A stretch of 64,000 nt of DNA from Pseudomonas sp. PDM18 (GTDB lineage: Bacteria; Pseudomonadota; Gammaproteobacteria; Pseudomonadales; Pseudomonadaceae). Where the stretch lies: the NCBI RefSeq assembly GCF_014852585.1, contig NZ_JACVBX010000010.1, forward strand, positions 124,001 to 188,000, read 5' to 3'. Under the pieces are notes generated by a model that saw only the letters and a program-made list of their open reading frames with translations, was not told the origin of the DNA and made no database searches. The position numbers and the translations under genes are program-made. Positions 34,908-42,824 of this stretch are shown here, piece after piece (positions within the stretch are counted from its first letter, which is position 1; each line of letters opens with the position of its first letter).

Positions 34908-35522
34908 TCAGGCTGCGGTCAGCAGGCCCTGGCGCTCGATGAAGGTGATGATCTCGGTCAGGCCCTGGCCGGTCTTCTGGTTGCTGAAGACGAAGGGCTT
35001 GTCGCCGCGCATGCGCGTGGCGTCCTGGTCCATCACTTCCAGCGAGGCGCCCACCAGCGGGGCAAGGTCGATCTTGTTGATCACCAGCAGGTCGGACTTG
35101 CAGATGCCCGGCCCGCCCTTGCGCGGAATCTTGTCGCCGGCGGACACGTCGATCACGTAGAGGGTCAGGTCCGATAGCTCGGGGCTGAAGGTGGCCGAGA
35201 GATTGTCGCCCCCGGACTCCACCAGGATCAGGTCGAGGCCAGGAAAGCGGCGGTTGAGCTGGTCCACGGCTTCGAGGTTGATCGAGGCGTCCTCGCGGAT
35301 CGCCGTGTGCGGGCAGCCGCCGGTTTCCACGCCGATGATCCGCTCCGGCTCCAGCGCCTCGTTGCGCACCAGGAACTGCGCGTCCTCCTGGGTATAGATG
35401 TCGTTGGTAACCACGGCGATGTTGTAGCGCTGGCGCAGGGCGCGGCACAGCGCCAGGGTCAGGGCGGTCTTGCCGGAGCCCACCGGGCCGCCGATGCCGA
35501 CGCGAAGAGGTTGAGAGTTCAT
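34908..35522 (-). CDS. ureG: Urease accessory GTPase UreG
   Basis: The 204-residue SIMIBI-class GTPase has the P-loop [13 protein letters not shown] at residues 9-21, the nickel/zinc-binding CPH motif in [20 protein letters not shown] in switch II and the NKID base-recognition motif. It hydrolyses GTP to drive nickel delivery from UreE to the UreABC apoenzyme in complex with UreD and UreF. It follows ureF by 10 bases in the ureE-ureF-ureG-hupE operon. Confidence 0.97.
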   Translation of the reverse strand: MNSQPLRVGIGGPVGSGKTALTLALCRALRQRYNIAVVTNDIYTQEDAQFLVRNEALEPERIIGVETGGCPHTAIREDASINLEAVDQLNRRFPGLDLILVESGGDNLSATFSPELSDLTLYVIDVSAGDKIPRKGGPGICKSDLLVINKIDLAPLVGASLEVMDQDATRMRGDKPFVFSNQKTGQGLTEIITFIERQGLLTAA

Positions 35523-35532
35523 GGCAGTTCTC

Positions 35533-36201
35533 CTAGGAGCGGAACAGACGGCTGTATTGGGTTTCGTGGGTCATGCAGGCCAGCGCGAGCCCGAAGGGCG
35601 CGCCGCCGTGGGGATCGTTTTCCAGCGCGGCCCGGCAGGCGGCGTCGAGGTCGGGGAGCAGTTGCGAGGTGAGCTTCTGCGCAGCCATCTGGCCCAGCGG
35701 CAGGGTCTTCATCAGCACCGCCAGCTGGTTCTCCAGCCAGCTCCACAGCCAGGCGCCGAGTGCCTGCTCCGGGGAGAGCCCCCAGGCGCGGGCGGCCAGC
35801 GCCCAGGCGGCGGCGAAGGAGGGTTCGTGTTGCTCGGCGAGCCACTGGCGGGCGGGCTCGTCCAGCTCGGGCAGGGCTTCGAGCAACTGGCCGAGGGAGA
35901 ACCCCATCTGCCGGTTCTCCAGGCCCAGCTCACGGGTTTCGCGGCTGGCGCGATGACGCTCGGCAGCGTCGCGCAGGGCGTCCCAGTCAGCGTTCTGTGC
36001 GGCACGCAGCAGCTCGGCCAGCAGCGGGCCCTCGAAGCGAGCGAGGTTCAGGTGCAACTGATCGGCGAGCCAGGTGCGGGCGCCGTCGGCATCCTTCACC
36101 TGGCGCTGGTCGATGGCGCTCTCCAGGCCCTGGGAATAGCTGTAGCCGCCGATGGGAAGCTGTGGGCTGGCCAGGCGCAGCAGTGACCAGATGGCGCTCA
36201 C
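35533..36201 (-). CDS. ureF: Urease accessory protein UreF
   Basis: The 222-residue all-helical protein begins [31 protein letters not shown], the UreF signature [15 protein letters not shown]. It bridges UreD and UreG in the urease activation complex and acts as a nickel-channel and GTPase checkpoint. Its start overlaps the ureE stop by four bases, and ureG follows 10 bases after its end. The C-terminal [13 protein letters not shown] matches the usual UreF tail. Confidence 0.95.
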   Translation of the reverse strand: MSAIWSLLRLASPQLPIGGYSYSQGLESAIDQRQVKDADGARTWLADQLHLNLARFEGPLLAELLRAAQNADWDALRDAAERHRASRETRELGLENRQMGFSLGQLLEALPELDEPARQWLAEQHEPSFAAAWALAARAWGLSPEQALGAWLWSWLENQLAVLMKTLPLGQMAAQKLTSQLLPDLDAACRAALENDPHGGAPFGLALACMTHETQYSRLFRS

Positions 36202-36698
36202 CGGCGCACTCCGAACTGGTGCAGTTTCGGCGCGTAGTTGAATTCCTCTTCGCCGTGGTGCGAGTTGTGATGGCCGCCGCCGTAGGCGCCGTGCTCCGGC
36301 TGGAAGGGCGCTTCGATGGCCTCCACCGTGGCGCCGAGCTGGTCGAGCATGGCCTTGAGCACGTAGTCGTCGAGCAGCCGCAGCCAGCCGTCACCGACCT
36401 GCAGGGCGACGTGACGATTGCCCAGGTGGTAGGCCGCCCGATTCAGTTCGCGGGCGCTGGCGCAGGTGACGTGGAGCAGCTTTTCCGGCGCAGCGCAGAC
36501 GCGCACGATGCGTCCGTCGTTGGCGAGCAGGCATTCACCATCGATGAGCGGCGACTGGCCGCGTTCGAGGAAAAGGCCGACGTCTTCACCGGTGCTGGTG
36601 AAGCAGCGCAGGCGGCTCTTGCTGCGTGCCTCGAAATTCAGGCGCAGCTCGGCGTCCCAGTGTTCGCGGGGTTCGATTCGTTGGTGGATGACCAGCAT
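36198..36698 (-). CDS. ureE: Urease nickel metallochaperone UreE
   Basis: The 166-residue protein begins MLVIHQRIEPREHWDAELRL. It has the UreE N-terminal beta domain and the metal-binding core with His in LGNRHVALQ. The C-terminal tail is His-rich, HGAYGGGHHNSHHGEEEF, and suits nickel storage. The ATG at 36698 fits the family better than one 21 bases upstream. It is the first gene of the ureEFG-hupE operon, and a sigma-54-type promoter with an NtrC-like dyad lies in front of it. Confidence 0.95.
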   Translation of the reverse strand: MLVIHQRIEPREHWDAELRLNFEARSKSRLRCFTSTGEDVGLFLERGQSPLIDGECLLANDGRIVRVCAAPEKLLHVTCASARELNRAAYHLGNRHVALQVGDGWLRLLDDYVLKAMLDQLGATVEAIEAPFQPEHGAYGGGHHNSHHGEEEFNYAPKLHQFGVRR

Positions 36699-36732
36699 GG
36701 CAGCGTCCGGCAGTAGCAATGACGGTGCTACA

Positions 36733-36747
36733 GCAAGGGGCTTGCCA
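36733..36747 (-). promoter_or_regulatory. Sigma-54 promoter of ureEFG
   Basis: On the minus strand TGGCAAGCCCCTTGC matches the RpoN consensus apart from A for C at the fifth base, with the required GG-N10-GC spacing. It lies 34 bases before the ureE ATG, so the untranslated leader would be short. Confidence 0.7.
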
Positions 36748-36829
36748 GTGCGGGGGCGCGTCAGTGCTGGCGCGGGCTGCAGCCCTTGTCCGAACGGTCA
36801 GCAATGGTGCGTGCGCGCAAGGATGGTGC

Positions 36830-36844
36830 GCACGAAAACGGTGC
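36830..36844. promoter_or_regulatory. NtrC-like dyad upstream of ureE
   Basis: GCACG-AAAAC-GGTGC fits the NtrC dyad GCACC-N5-GGTGC at nine of ten positions. It is about 85 bases upstream of the sigma-54-type promoter. It sits among three GGTGCG copies (36806, 36825, 36840) that may provide further half-sites. Confidence 0.55.
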
Positions 36845-36880
36845 GCACCAAGGTGGGGCGCTTCATTGCGTAGGGCGCCG

Positions 36881-37516
36881 TCAGGGGCGCGAGCCGATCC
36901 CGGTCCAGTGCTTGGCGCCGATCATGATGAAGCGCAGTTGCTGGGTGATCTTGGCCTGAGGCGACAGGTGCGTCGGCAGGCTGTCGGCCGGCGGGTCGAT
37001 CAGCTCGGGGAGGGTGGCGAAGACGGTCTTCACCACCAGGTCGGCGATCACGTCGATGTCCTGGGCGGTGAGGTGTGGCAGCTTGTTGAGCAACACAAGG
37101 TCTGCGGCAAGGTCGTCGGTGATGCGTTGACGCAACTCGCCGACAGCATGGCGGATCGGGTGCGAGCCGCCGTATTGCTCGCGGGCGAGGAAGAGGAACT
37201 GGGTGCGGTTGGCGGTGACGGCGTCGAGGAAGATGCGCACCGAGGCCTCGATCACGCCGCCCAGCTCGAACTCGTTGCGACGCACCACGCGCAGGGTCTC
37301 GCGGAAGGTCTCGTCAACGTCGGCGACCAGGGCAAGGCCGAGTTGGTCCATGTCGGCGAAGTGCCGGTAGAAACCCGCCGGAACTATGCCTGCCGTCTTC
37401 GCCACTTCCCGCAGGCTCAGGCTGCCGAAACCGCGGCCGCTGTCCATCAGGCTGCGCGCGGCCTCCATCAGGGCCAGGCGGGTCTGTTGTTTCTGTTCGG
37501 CGCGGGGAGTGGCCAT
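36881..37516 (-). CDS. desT: TetR family regulator DesT
   Basis: The 211-residue protein has a TetR helix-turn-helix at residues 10-57 (TRLALMEAARSLMDSG..SLSLREVAKTAGIVPAGFYRHFADMDQL) and an all-helical C-terminal ligand domain. In P. aeruginosa DesT senses the ratio of unsaturated to saturated acyl-CoA and represses the desaturase operon desCB. Here the gene is likewise divergent from a reductase and a desaturase gene, with two palindromic operator-like sequences between. That context makes the assignment strong. Confidence 0.9.
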   Translation of the reverse strand: MATPRAEQKQQTRLALMEAARSLMDSGRGFGSLSLREVAKTAGIVPAGFYRHFADMDQLGLALVADVDETFRETLRVVRRNEFELGGVIEASVRIFLDAVTANRTQFLFLAREQYGGSHPIRHAVGELRQRITDDLAADLVLLNKLPHLTAQDIDVIADLVVKTVFATLPELIDPPADSLPTHLSPQAKITQQLRFIMIGAKHWTGIGSRP

Positions 37517-37594
37517 ACGGCAGTGCTATCCAGGGCAAAGGCGCAGGCACTCTAGCAAAAGCCGGTCGGCGCGGGGGAAGTTCCTACGGCAAAT

Positions 37595-37655
37595 AGTGAA
37601 CGAATGTTGACTGAAAACTCCTGCCCATGAGATTTTAAGTGAACATATGTTTACT
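37595..37655. promoter_or_regulatory. Two DesT-type operators
   Basis: AGTGAACGAATGTTGACT (37595-37612) and AGTGAACATATGTTTACT (37638-37655) are related 18-base imperfect palindromes whose starts are 43 bases apart, in the divergent desT-desC region. TetR family control of desCB through such a palindrome is known in P. aeruginosa. Confidence 0.65.
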
Positions 37656-37670
37656 GTTCGGTGCGTGTCC

Positions 37671-38771
37671 ATGTCCCTGCTTCCCTTTGCCGGCCTGCGC
37701 TACATCTCGCCGCTGTTGTCACCGCTGCGCGCCCTGGTGCGCGGTCAGTGGCTGCGCGAGTCGGATGTCGATGCCGTACTGCGCGCCGGCAACCGTGGCT
37801 GGTCGCTGCGCCGCGTGTTTGCGCGGGTCGAGGCGCGGCAGTGGGTGGCCGACGACATGCTCGAACTGCGCCTGCGCCCCAACGCGCACTGGCACGGCGC
37901 GCAGCCTGGCCAGCACCTGCAGCTGTTCGTCGAGCGCGACGGTGTGCGCCACAGCCGCAGCTACAGCCTGACCCGCGTCGCTGAGGACGGCTGCCTGGAG
38001 TTCGCCGTGAAGCTTCAGCCGGGCGGGCGCATATCTACCTTCCTGTTGCAGCAATTGTGCGTCGGTGACGTGCTGGAGCTGGGCGAGCCCGACGGCGACC
38101 TGAGCTGGCCGACTGACGAGCAGGGCGTTCTGCTGCTGGCCGCGGGCAGTGGCCTGACGCCCTTGCTCGGCCTGCTGCGCGAGGCGCTGGCGCGCGGCTA
38201 CAGCGGCCCGGTGACACTGCTGCACTACATCCGCCAGCACGGCCAGAAGGCCTTCGTCGACGGGCTTCAGGCGCTGGCGCGGCAATACCCGAATCTCGAA
38301 CTGCGCTGGGCGCTGAGCGGCGATGCCGCGCTGGACGGCGAGTTGTCCGGGCGCTTCCAGCGCGCTCACGTGGCCGATCTGGATGGCCGTCATGTGCTCG
38401 CCTGCGGCCCCGGTGGTTTCGTCGAAACCGTGCGCGAGGCACTGGGCGCGAGCAGCCGCAGCCTGCAGGTGGAAAGCTTCAGTCCGCCGATCTGGGACGA
38501 CCGCGAGCCTGCAAAGGCCGTGAGTCTGCGCTTCGCTCGTAGCGCGCTTCAGGTGGCCGGTGACAGCCGCCGCAGTCTGCTGGAGCAGGCCGAAGCCAAT
38601 GGACTGCGCCCAGTGCACGGCTGCCGCCAGGGCGTCTGCACCCGTTGCACCTGCACGCTAGTCAGTGGCTGCGTGCGCGACCTGCGCAGCGGCGAGCTGT
38701 TCAGCGAACCGGGCCAGCCCATCCGTATCTGCGTCAGCGCGCCCCAGGGCGACTTGACCGTCGATCTCTGA
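37671..38771 (+). CDS. desC: Ferredoxin reductase-type partner of acyl-CoA desaturase
   Basis: The 366-residue protein combines an FAD-binding ferredoxin reductase domain (HSRSYSLTR for FAD), an NAD(P) domain (AAGSGLTPLLGLLREAL, then CGPGGFVETV) and a C-terminal plant-type 2Fe-2S domain with GCRQGVCTRCTC and a later Cys. It would pass electrons from NAD(P)H to the desaturase encoded 11 bases downstream. The ATG at 37671 is preferred over one at 37647, which lies inside an operator palindrome. It is the first gene of the DesT-controlled pair. Confidence 0.88.
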   Translation: MSLLPFAGLRYISPLLSPLRALVRGQWLRESDVDAVLRAGNRGWSLRRVFARVEARQWVADDMLELRLRPNAHWHGAQPGQHLQLFVERDGVRHSRSYSLTRVAEDGCLEFAVKLQPGGRISTFLLQQLCVGDVLELGEPDGDLSWPTDEQGVLLLAAGSGLTPLLGLLREALARGYSGPVTLLHYIRQHGQKAFVDGLQALARQYPNLELRWALSGDAALDGELSGRFQRAHVADLDGRHVLACGPGGFVETVREALGASSRSLQVESFSPPIWDDREPAKAVSLRFARSALQVAGDSRRSLLEQAEANGLRPVHGCRQGVCTRCTCTLVSGCVRDLRSGELFSEPGQPIRICVSAPQGDLTVDL

Positions 38772-38782
38772 TCTTCAGGAGA

Positions 38783-39874
38783 ATGTCCATGCGCGAAGAT
38801 CGCGACCTCAGCGCCGCCGAACTGGCGGCCTTCGGTGCCGAGCTGGACGCCCTGCGCCAGCGCACCCTGCATGACCTGGGCGAGAAAGACGCCCGCTACA
38901 TCCGCCGCATCCGCGCGGCGGTGCGCTTCTGTTGCTGGAGCGGCCGCGTGCTGCTGATGGCCGGCTGGTTCCCGCCGACCTGGCTGCTGGGCACCTTCCT
39001 GCTTGGGCTGGGCAAGATTCTGGAGAACATGGAGCTGGGCCACAATGTCATGCATGGCCAGTACGACTGGATGAACGATCCGGAATTTTCCGGGCGCAGC
39101 TACGAGTGGGACATCGTCGGCCCCTCGGACTTCTGGCGGCACACGCACAACCACGTGCACCACACCTACACCAACGTGCTGGGCATGGACGACGACGTCG
39201 GCTATGGCGTGGTGCGACTGTTTCCTGAGCAGAAGTGGAAGCCGTTCTACCGCTGGCAGCCCCTCTGGGTGACCCTCCAGGCGCTGCTGTTCCAGTACGC
39301 CGTGGCGGTGCAGCACCTGCGCCTGGACAAGTACGTGAAGGGGCGGATGAGCAAGGAAGAACTGCGCCCGCTGCTGCGCCAGTTCAACGCCAAGGTCGGG
39401 CGCCAGTGGATTAAGGATTACCTGGTGTTCCCGCTGCTGGGCCTGTTCACCGGCGCATTTGGCGCGGTGCTGCTGGGCAACGTCATCGCCAATCTGATGC
39501 GCAATCTGTGGACCTTCACCGTGATCTTCTGCGGCCACTTCACCGAGAAGGCGGCGGTCTTCCCGCCCGAAGTAGTGCAGGGCGAGACGCGCGGCCACTG
39601 GTACCTGCGCCAGCTGCGCGGGTCGAGCAACCTGGAAGGCGGCCCGCTGTTCCACATCCTCACCGGCAACCTCAGCCACCAGATCGAGCACCACCTCTAT
39701 CCGGACCTGCCGGCGCGCCGCTATGCGCAGCTGTCGAAGGAAGTGCAGGCGATTGCCGCGCGCTACGGCCAGACCTACAACAGCGGCCGCCTGTCGGCGC
39801 AGTTCGCCACGGTGCTCAAGCGCATCTGGGTATACCGCAAGCCAACGATGCCGGCACTGCCAGCCAGTGCCTGA
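38783..39874 (+). CDS. desB: Acyl-CoA delta-9 desaturase
   Basis: The 363-residue membrane desaturase starts MSMREDRDLSAAELAAFG after CAGGAGA. The three histidine boxes that bind the di-iron centre are HNVMH, HTHNHVHH and HQIEHH, in the order and spacing of membrane fatty acid desaturases. Hydrophobic segments flank the first and third boxes. It inserts a double bond into saturated acyl-CoA at the inner membrane, using electrons from the preceding reductase, and is expected to be repressed by DesT when unsaturated acyl-CoA is abundant. Confidence 0.93.
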   Translation: MSMREDRDLSAAELAAFGAELDALRQRTLHDLGEKDARYIRRIRAAVRFCCWSGRVLLMAGWFPPTWLLGTFLLGLGKILENMELGHNVMHGQYDWMNDPEFSGRSYEWDIVGPSDFWRHTHNHVHHTYTNVLGMDDDVGYGVVRLFPEQKWKPFYRWQPLWVTLQALLFQYAVAVQHLRLDKYVKGRMSKEELRPLLRQFNAKVGRQWIKDYLVFPLLGLFTGAFGAVLLGNVIANLMRNLWTFTVIFCGHFTEKAAVFPPEVVQGETRGHWYLRQLRGSSNLEGGPLFHILTGNLSHQIEHHLYPDLPARRYAQLSKEVQAIAARYGQTYNSGRLSAQFATVLKRIWVYRKPTMPALPASA

Positions 39875-39880
39875 GGCGAA

Positions 39881-40096
39881 TCAGGCGCGGCGGGTCAGCG
39901 GCGAGACGATATCCTCGCGCAGGGCACGCAGGTCGGCGGCGTCCTGATTGAGGTGGTGGATGGCCTTGAGCAGCTTCTGTCGGAGCAGGTCGTCCTGGAC
40001 CTGCTCGACTGCCCGCATGACTTCCAGGGCCGTTGCCTCGTTGTTGGCGGCGACGGCGTCGAGAGTCTTTCGCAGGCTGCGGGTTGCGTGGTGCAT
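39881..40096 (-). CDS. Small hypothetical helical protein
   Basis: The 71-residue product, MHHATRSLRKTLDAVAANNEATALEV onward, is predicted to be mostly helical, with heptad-like leucines (LLRQKLLKAIHHLNQDAADLRALRED). It has no signal or membrane segment. A good ribosome site (AGGAGA) lies about nine bases before the ATG, which supports translation. It converges with desB with only 6 bases between stops. The family is not recognised. Confidence 0.6.
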   Translation of the reverse strand: MHHATRSLRKTLDAVAANNEATALEVMRAVEQVQDDLLRQKLLKAIHHLNQDAADLRALREDIVSPLTRRA

Positions 40097-40208
40097 GTGG
40101 GTGATCTCCTGAAAACTGCGTGCACCCTACGACCCGAGTATTTCCAATAAATTTCAACAAGTTGCTTTCCGATCAGCGGTCATGGTGTCGCACCAATGGC
40201 GCAACGAT

Positions 40209-40451
40209 TCAAGAAAGCATGCACAGCGCCAGCAGTGGCGCCAGGTTGAGCAGCAGCACGCCGATCTTGTAGACGGCCATGCCGCCGTAATGAATCGCGT
40301 CGAAGGTTTCCACCGGCAGGGCGAACCAGCGCGAATGCAGGCGGTAGACGAAGTCATGGGCAAGGGTGAAGACGGTGAACCAGATCAGCAGGATGACGTA
40401 GTTGATCAGGGTGCAGTAGAGCAGGAAGGGTTTCAGGTCCAGGAGCGGCAT
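40209..40451 (-). CDS. Small membrane protein, DUF6868-like
   Basis: The 80-residue protein MPLLDLKPFLLYCTLINYVILL onward has two hydrophobic helices (residues 8-30 and 58-80) flanking a conserved-looking middle, HDFVYRLHSRWFALPVETFDAIHYGGMAVYK. This resembles the DUF6868 small membrane proteins remembered from gamma-proteobacteria. GGAG lies 8 bases before the ATG. The function is unknown. The 219 bases between it and the divergent MFS gene show no other feature I can name. Confidence 0.7.
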   Translation of the reverse strand: MPLLDLKPFLLYCTLINYVILLIWFTVFTLAHDFVYRLHSRWFALPVETFDAIHYGGMAVYKIGVLLLNLAPLLALCMLS

Positions 40452-40670
40452 GAGGATTCTCCGGCCACATACTGCATTGGAGTAGCCATCTGGCGCAGGG
40501 TTTCACCGGTTTGCCGGCGGGCGCGCGTCCGATAGCCGGCGCACTGGCCGCCGGCCATAATGCGCACCTGCTGCAAACCATGTGATCTTTGCCGCATGAC
40601 CGCTGTCCGATGTGCGGACGGCTAACCTTGCCGCAACACCCTTCTTCCTCCTCTGCCTGCCGGACTCGCC

Positions 40671-41981
40671 ATGTTCAGCCCGCTCGTCACGTTTCCCGCG
40701 CTCTACACCGCCACACTGCTGATGCTCGCCGGCTCCGGCCTGTTCACCACCTACATGGGCCTGCGCCTGACCCAGGAAGGCGTCAGCGACCTCTGGGTCG
40801 GCGGCCTGATGGCGGCGTACTACTTCGGCCTGGTCTGTGGCGGCAAGTTCGGCCACAAGCTGATCGCCGGTTTCGGCCACATCCGTTCCTACGTCGCCTG
40901 CGCCGGCATGGCCACGGTGATCGTGCTGATCCACGCGCTGGTCTCGCAGCTGGAAGTGTGGATCGTCCTGCGCTTCGTGATGGGCGCAGTGATGATGAAC
41001 CAGTACATGGTGATCGAGAGCTGGCTCAACGAGCAGGCCGAAGGTCACCAGCGCGGCAAGGTGTTCGCCGGCTACATGGTGGCGGTGGATGCCGGCCTGG
41101 TCGTTGGCCAGGGCCTGCTGGCGCTGAGCCCGGCGCTGGATTACAAGCCGTTGCTGCTGGTCGCCATGTGCTTCTCGTCGTGCCTGATCCCGCTGGCGCT
41201 GACCCGCCGCGTCCACCCGGCCAAGCTGGTGGCGGCGCCGTTGGAGATCGGCTTCTTCTGGAAGCGCGTGCCGCAATCGCTGGGCACCATCTTCGTCGCC
41301 GGCTTGATGGTCGGCGCCTTCTATGGCCTGGCGCCGGTGTATGCGGCGCGCAACGGCCTGGACACCGCGCAGTCGAGCTTCTTCGTCGGCATGTGCATCG
41401 TCGCCGGCTTCTGCGCGCAGTGGCCGCTTGGCTGGCTGTCCGACCGGGTGAACCGCAGCTGGCTGATCCGCGCCAACGCCTTGCTGCTGTGCCTGGCCGC
41501 GGTGCCGATGTGGGGACTGATCGAGCTGCCCTATACGCTGCTGCTGGCGAACGGCTTCGTCACCGGCATGCTGCTGTTCACCCTCTATCCGCTGGCGGTG
41601 GCGCTGGGCAACGACCACGTCGAGCAATCGCGCCGGGTGGCGCTGTCGGCGATGCTGCTGACGACCTACGGCGTCGGCGCCTGCATCGGGCCGCTCTTCG
41701 CTGGCGCGATGATGCGTCACTTTGGCCCGGGTATGTTCTACATGCTGGTGTCGGCCTATGCGCTGATCCTTATCTTCTGGGTGCAGCCCAAGCGCGTCAC
41801 CGGTGTGCATCGCGTCGACGAGGCGCCGCTGCACCACGTGGCCATGCCCGATACCGTCAGCCCGATGGCCGCCGCGCTGGACCCGCGTGTCGAGGAAGTG
41901 CCGGAGGAACTGGTGGTGGATGCGCCGGCAAGCATTGGCCGCTCCGATGGCGAACCAGACTCTGGCGAGACGAAGCACTGA
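40671..41981 (+). CDS. MFS transporter, YcaD-like
   Basis: The 436-residue inner membrane protein has 12 predicted helices. It begins MFSPLVTFPALYTATLLMLAGSGLFTTYMGLRL, like the UMF2/YcaD group of the major facilitator superfamily. VMGAVMMNQYMVIESWLNEQAEGHQRGKVFAGYMV is the group's conserved loop between helices 4 and 5, and PLGWLSDRVNRSW is the MFS loop motif of the second half. Substrate unknown. The cytoplasmic tail (about 45 residues) is acidic. It is monocistronic, with a terminator 27 bases after the stop. Confidence 0.87.
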   Translation: MFSPLVTFPALYTATLLMLAGSGLFTTYMGLRLTQEGVSDLWVGGLMAAYYFGLVCGGKFGHKLIAGFGHIRSYVACAGMATVIVLIHALVSQLEVWIVLRFVMGAVMMNQYMVIESWLNEQAEGHQRGKVFAGYMVAVDAGLVVGQGLLALSPALDYKPLLLVAMCFSSCLIPLALTRRVHPAKLVAAPLEIGFFWKRVPQSLGTIFVAGLMVGAFYGLAPVYAARNGLDTAQSSFFVGMCIVAGFCAQWPLGWLSDRVNRSWLIRANALLLCLAAVPMWGLIELPYTLLLANGFVTGMLLFTLYPLAVALGNDHVEQSRRVALSAMLLTTYGVGACIGPLFAGAMMRHFGPGMFYMLVSAYALILIFWVQPKRVTGVHRVDEAPLHHVAMPDTVSPMAAALDPRVEEVPEELVVDAPASIGRSDGEPDSGETKH

Positions 41982-42008
41982 TCGCATTACGTTAACGCAG
42001 GAATGAGA

Positions 42009-42035
42009 AAGCCCGGCAGATGCCGGGCTTTTCTT
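42009..42035. terminator. Convergent terminator of MFS and repeat-protein genes
   Basis: AAGCCCGGC pairs with GCCGGGCTT around AGAT and is followed by TTCTTTC. The A-rich 5' side makes it usable on both strands, serving the MFS gene and the convergent gene at 42063-42494. Confidence 0.88.
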
Positions 42036-42062
42036 TCGCCTGTCAGGCGTATTTCGTCTGGA

Positions 42063-42494
42063 TCAGGAAACACGCTTCAGGTGGGCATCGAACACGGTGT
42101 CACCACCGGACTCGGCGACCATGTTGCTGTGCAGTTGGTCGATGGTGTGTTCGGAGCCGTTCTCGGCTACGCGGACGTCATCCATCTGCTTGTGCAGGCG
42201 GTCGATGGTGCGCTCGGAGCCATTGTCGGCAACGCGGGCGTCGTCCATTTGCTTGTGCAGGCGGTCGATGGTGCGTTCGGAACCGTTGTCGGCAACGCGG
42301 CCTTCACTCATTTGCTGGTGCAGGCGATCAATGGTGCGCTCGGTGCCGTTGGCGGCGACGCGTGCTTCGGCGCTCTGCTGCTGGAGTTGCTGGTTGCTGC
42401 GCGGCCCGTTGTTGAGGATGGCCGGGGCGGCGAACACGGCGCTGGCGGTCATCAGGGAAGTGAGTGCAAGGCTGAGGGCGATCTTGGTTTTCAT
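42063..42494 (-). CDS. Secreted protein of four 21-residue tandem repeats
   Basis: The 143-residue protein has a signal peptide (MKTKIALSLALTSLMTASAVFA) and then about 20 residues rich in Asn and Gln. After that come four units with the core NGSERTIDRLHKQM, about 21 residues each (RVAANGTE, RVADNGSE twice, RVAENGSE). The last unit leads into HSNMVAESGGDTVFDAHLK, the same ending as the neighbouring paralogue. No cysteines and no membrane segment are present in the mature part, so it should be a soluble periplasmic or exported helical-repeat protein. Function unknown. The upstream region shares a conserved element with the paralogue. Confidence 0.8.
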   Translation of the reverse strand: MKTKIALSLALTSLMTASAVFAAPAILNNGPRSNQQLQQQSAEARVAANGTERTIDRLHQQMSEGRVADNGSERTIDRLHKQMDDARVADNGSERTIDRLHKQMDDVRVAENGSEHTIDQLHSNMVAESGGDTVFDAHLKRVS

Positions 42495-42557
42495 GTTCAG
42501 TGGCTCCGAAAGGGGGGCGGTATGTTTTGGCTACGGGGCTATTTTCCCTTCGGATAA

Positions 42558-42606
42558 ATCGATTTAAAAACGATGCTGCGTAATACAGAGCATCAGTGAT
42601 GTCGAT
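42558..42606 (-). promoter_or_regulatory. Shared upstream element, copy at the 21-residue repeat gene
   Basis: A 21-base block ending AAAACGATGCTG on the plus strand (42558-42578), and GATGTCGAT at 42598-42606, recur in front of the paralogous gene at 43492-43512 and 43529-43537. The 21-base blocks agree at 19 positions and lie 63 and 61 bases before the start codons. The rest of the 330-base gap between the two genes holds the terminator at 42771. Confidence 0.55.
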
Positions 42607-42770
42607 TATTTAGCCGGCTAATTTCTACTATCGCTGTCAGTGATGGAACGACAAAAACCGCTCTGGGGCGGTGTTTTTCGGTGAGTTTCAGGAGGTTTAA
42701 GGCAAGACGCCGTTACAAAACAGGGCTGGCTTGTCGTCGATGGCGGGGTTCGCGGGTTCCGAGTGATAAG

Positions 42771-42794
42771 AAAGCCCGGCGGGGCCGGGCTTTT
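42771..42794 (-). terminator. Terminator of the 18-residue repeat gene
   Basis: AAAGCCCGGC pairs with GCCGGGCTTT around a GGG loop, 31 bases after the stop of the minus-strand gene at 42825. On that strand the stem is followed by CTTATC. Confidence 0.75.
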
Positions 42795-42824
42795 CTCTCA
42801 CCTTGCGGTGTACTGCCTGGAGCG

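Noticed and set aside
36806-36849. GGTGCG triplet repeats as an iteron array
   Set aside because: Spacing is irregular (19 and 15 bases) and the block is better explained by the NtrC-like dyad upstream of ureE.
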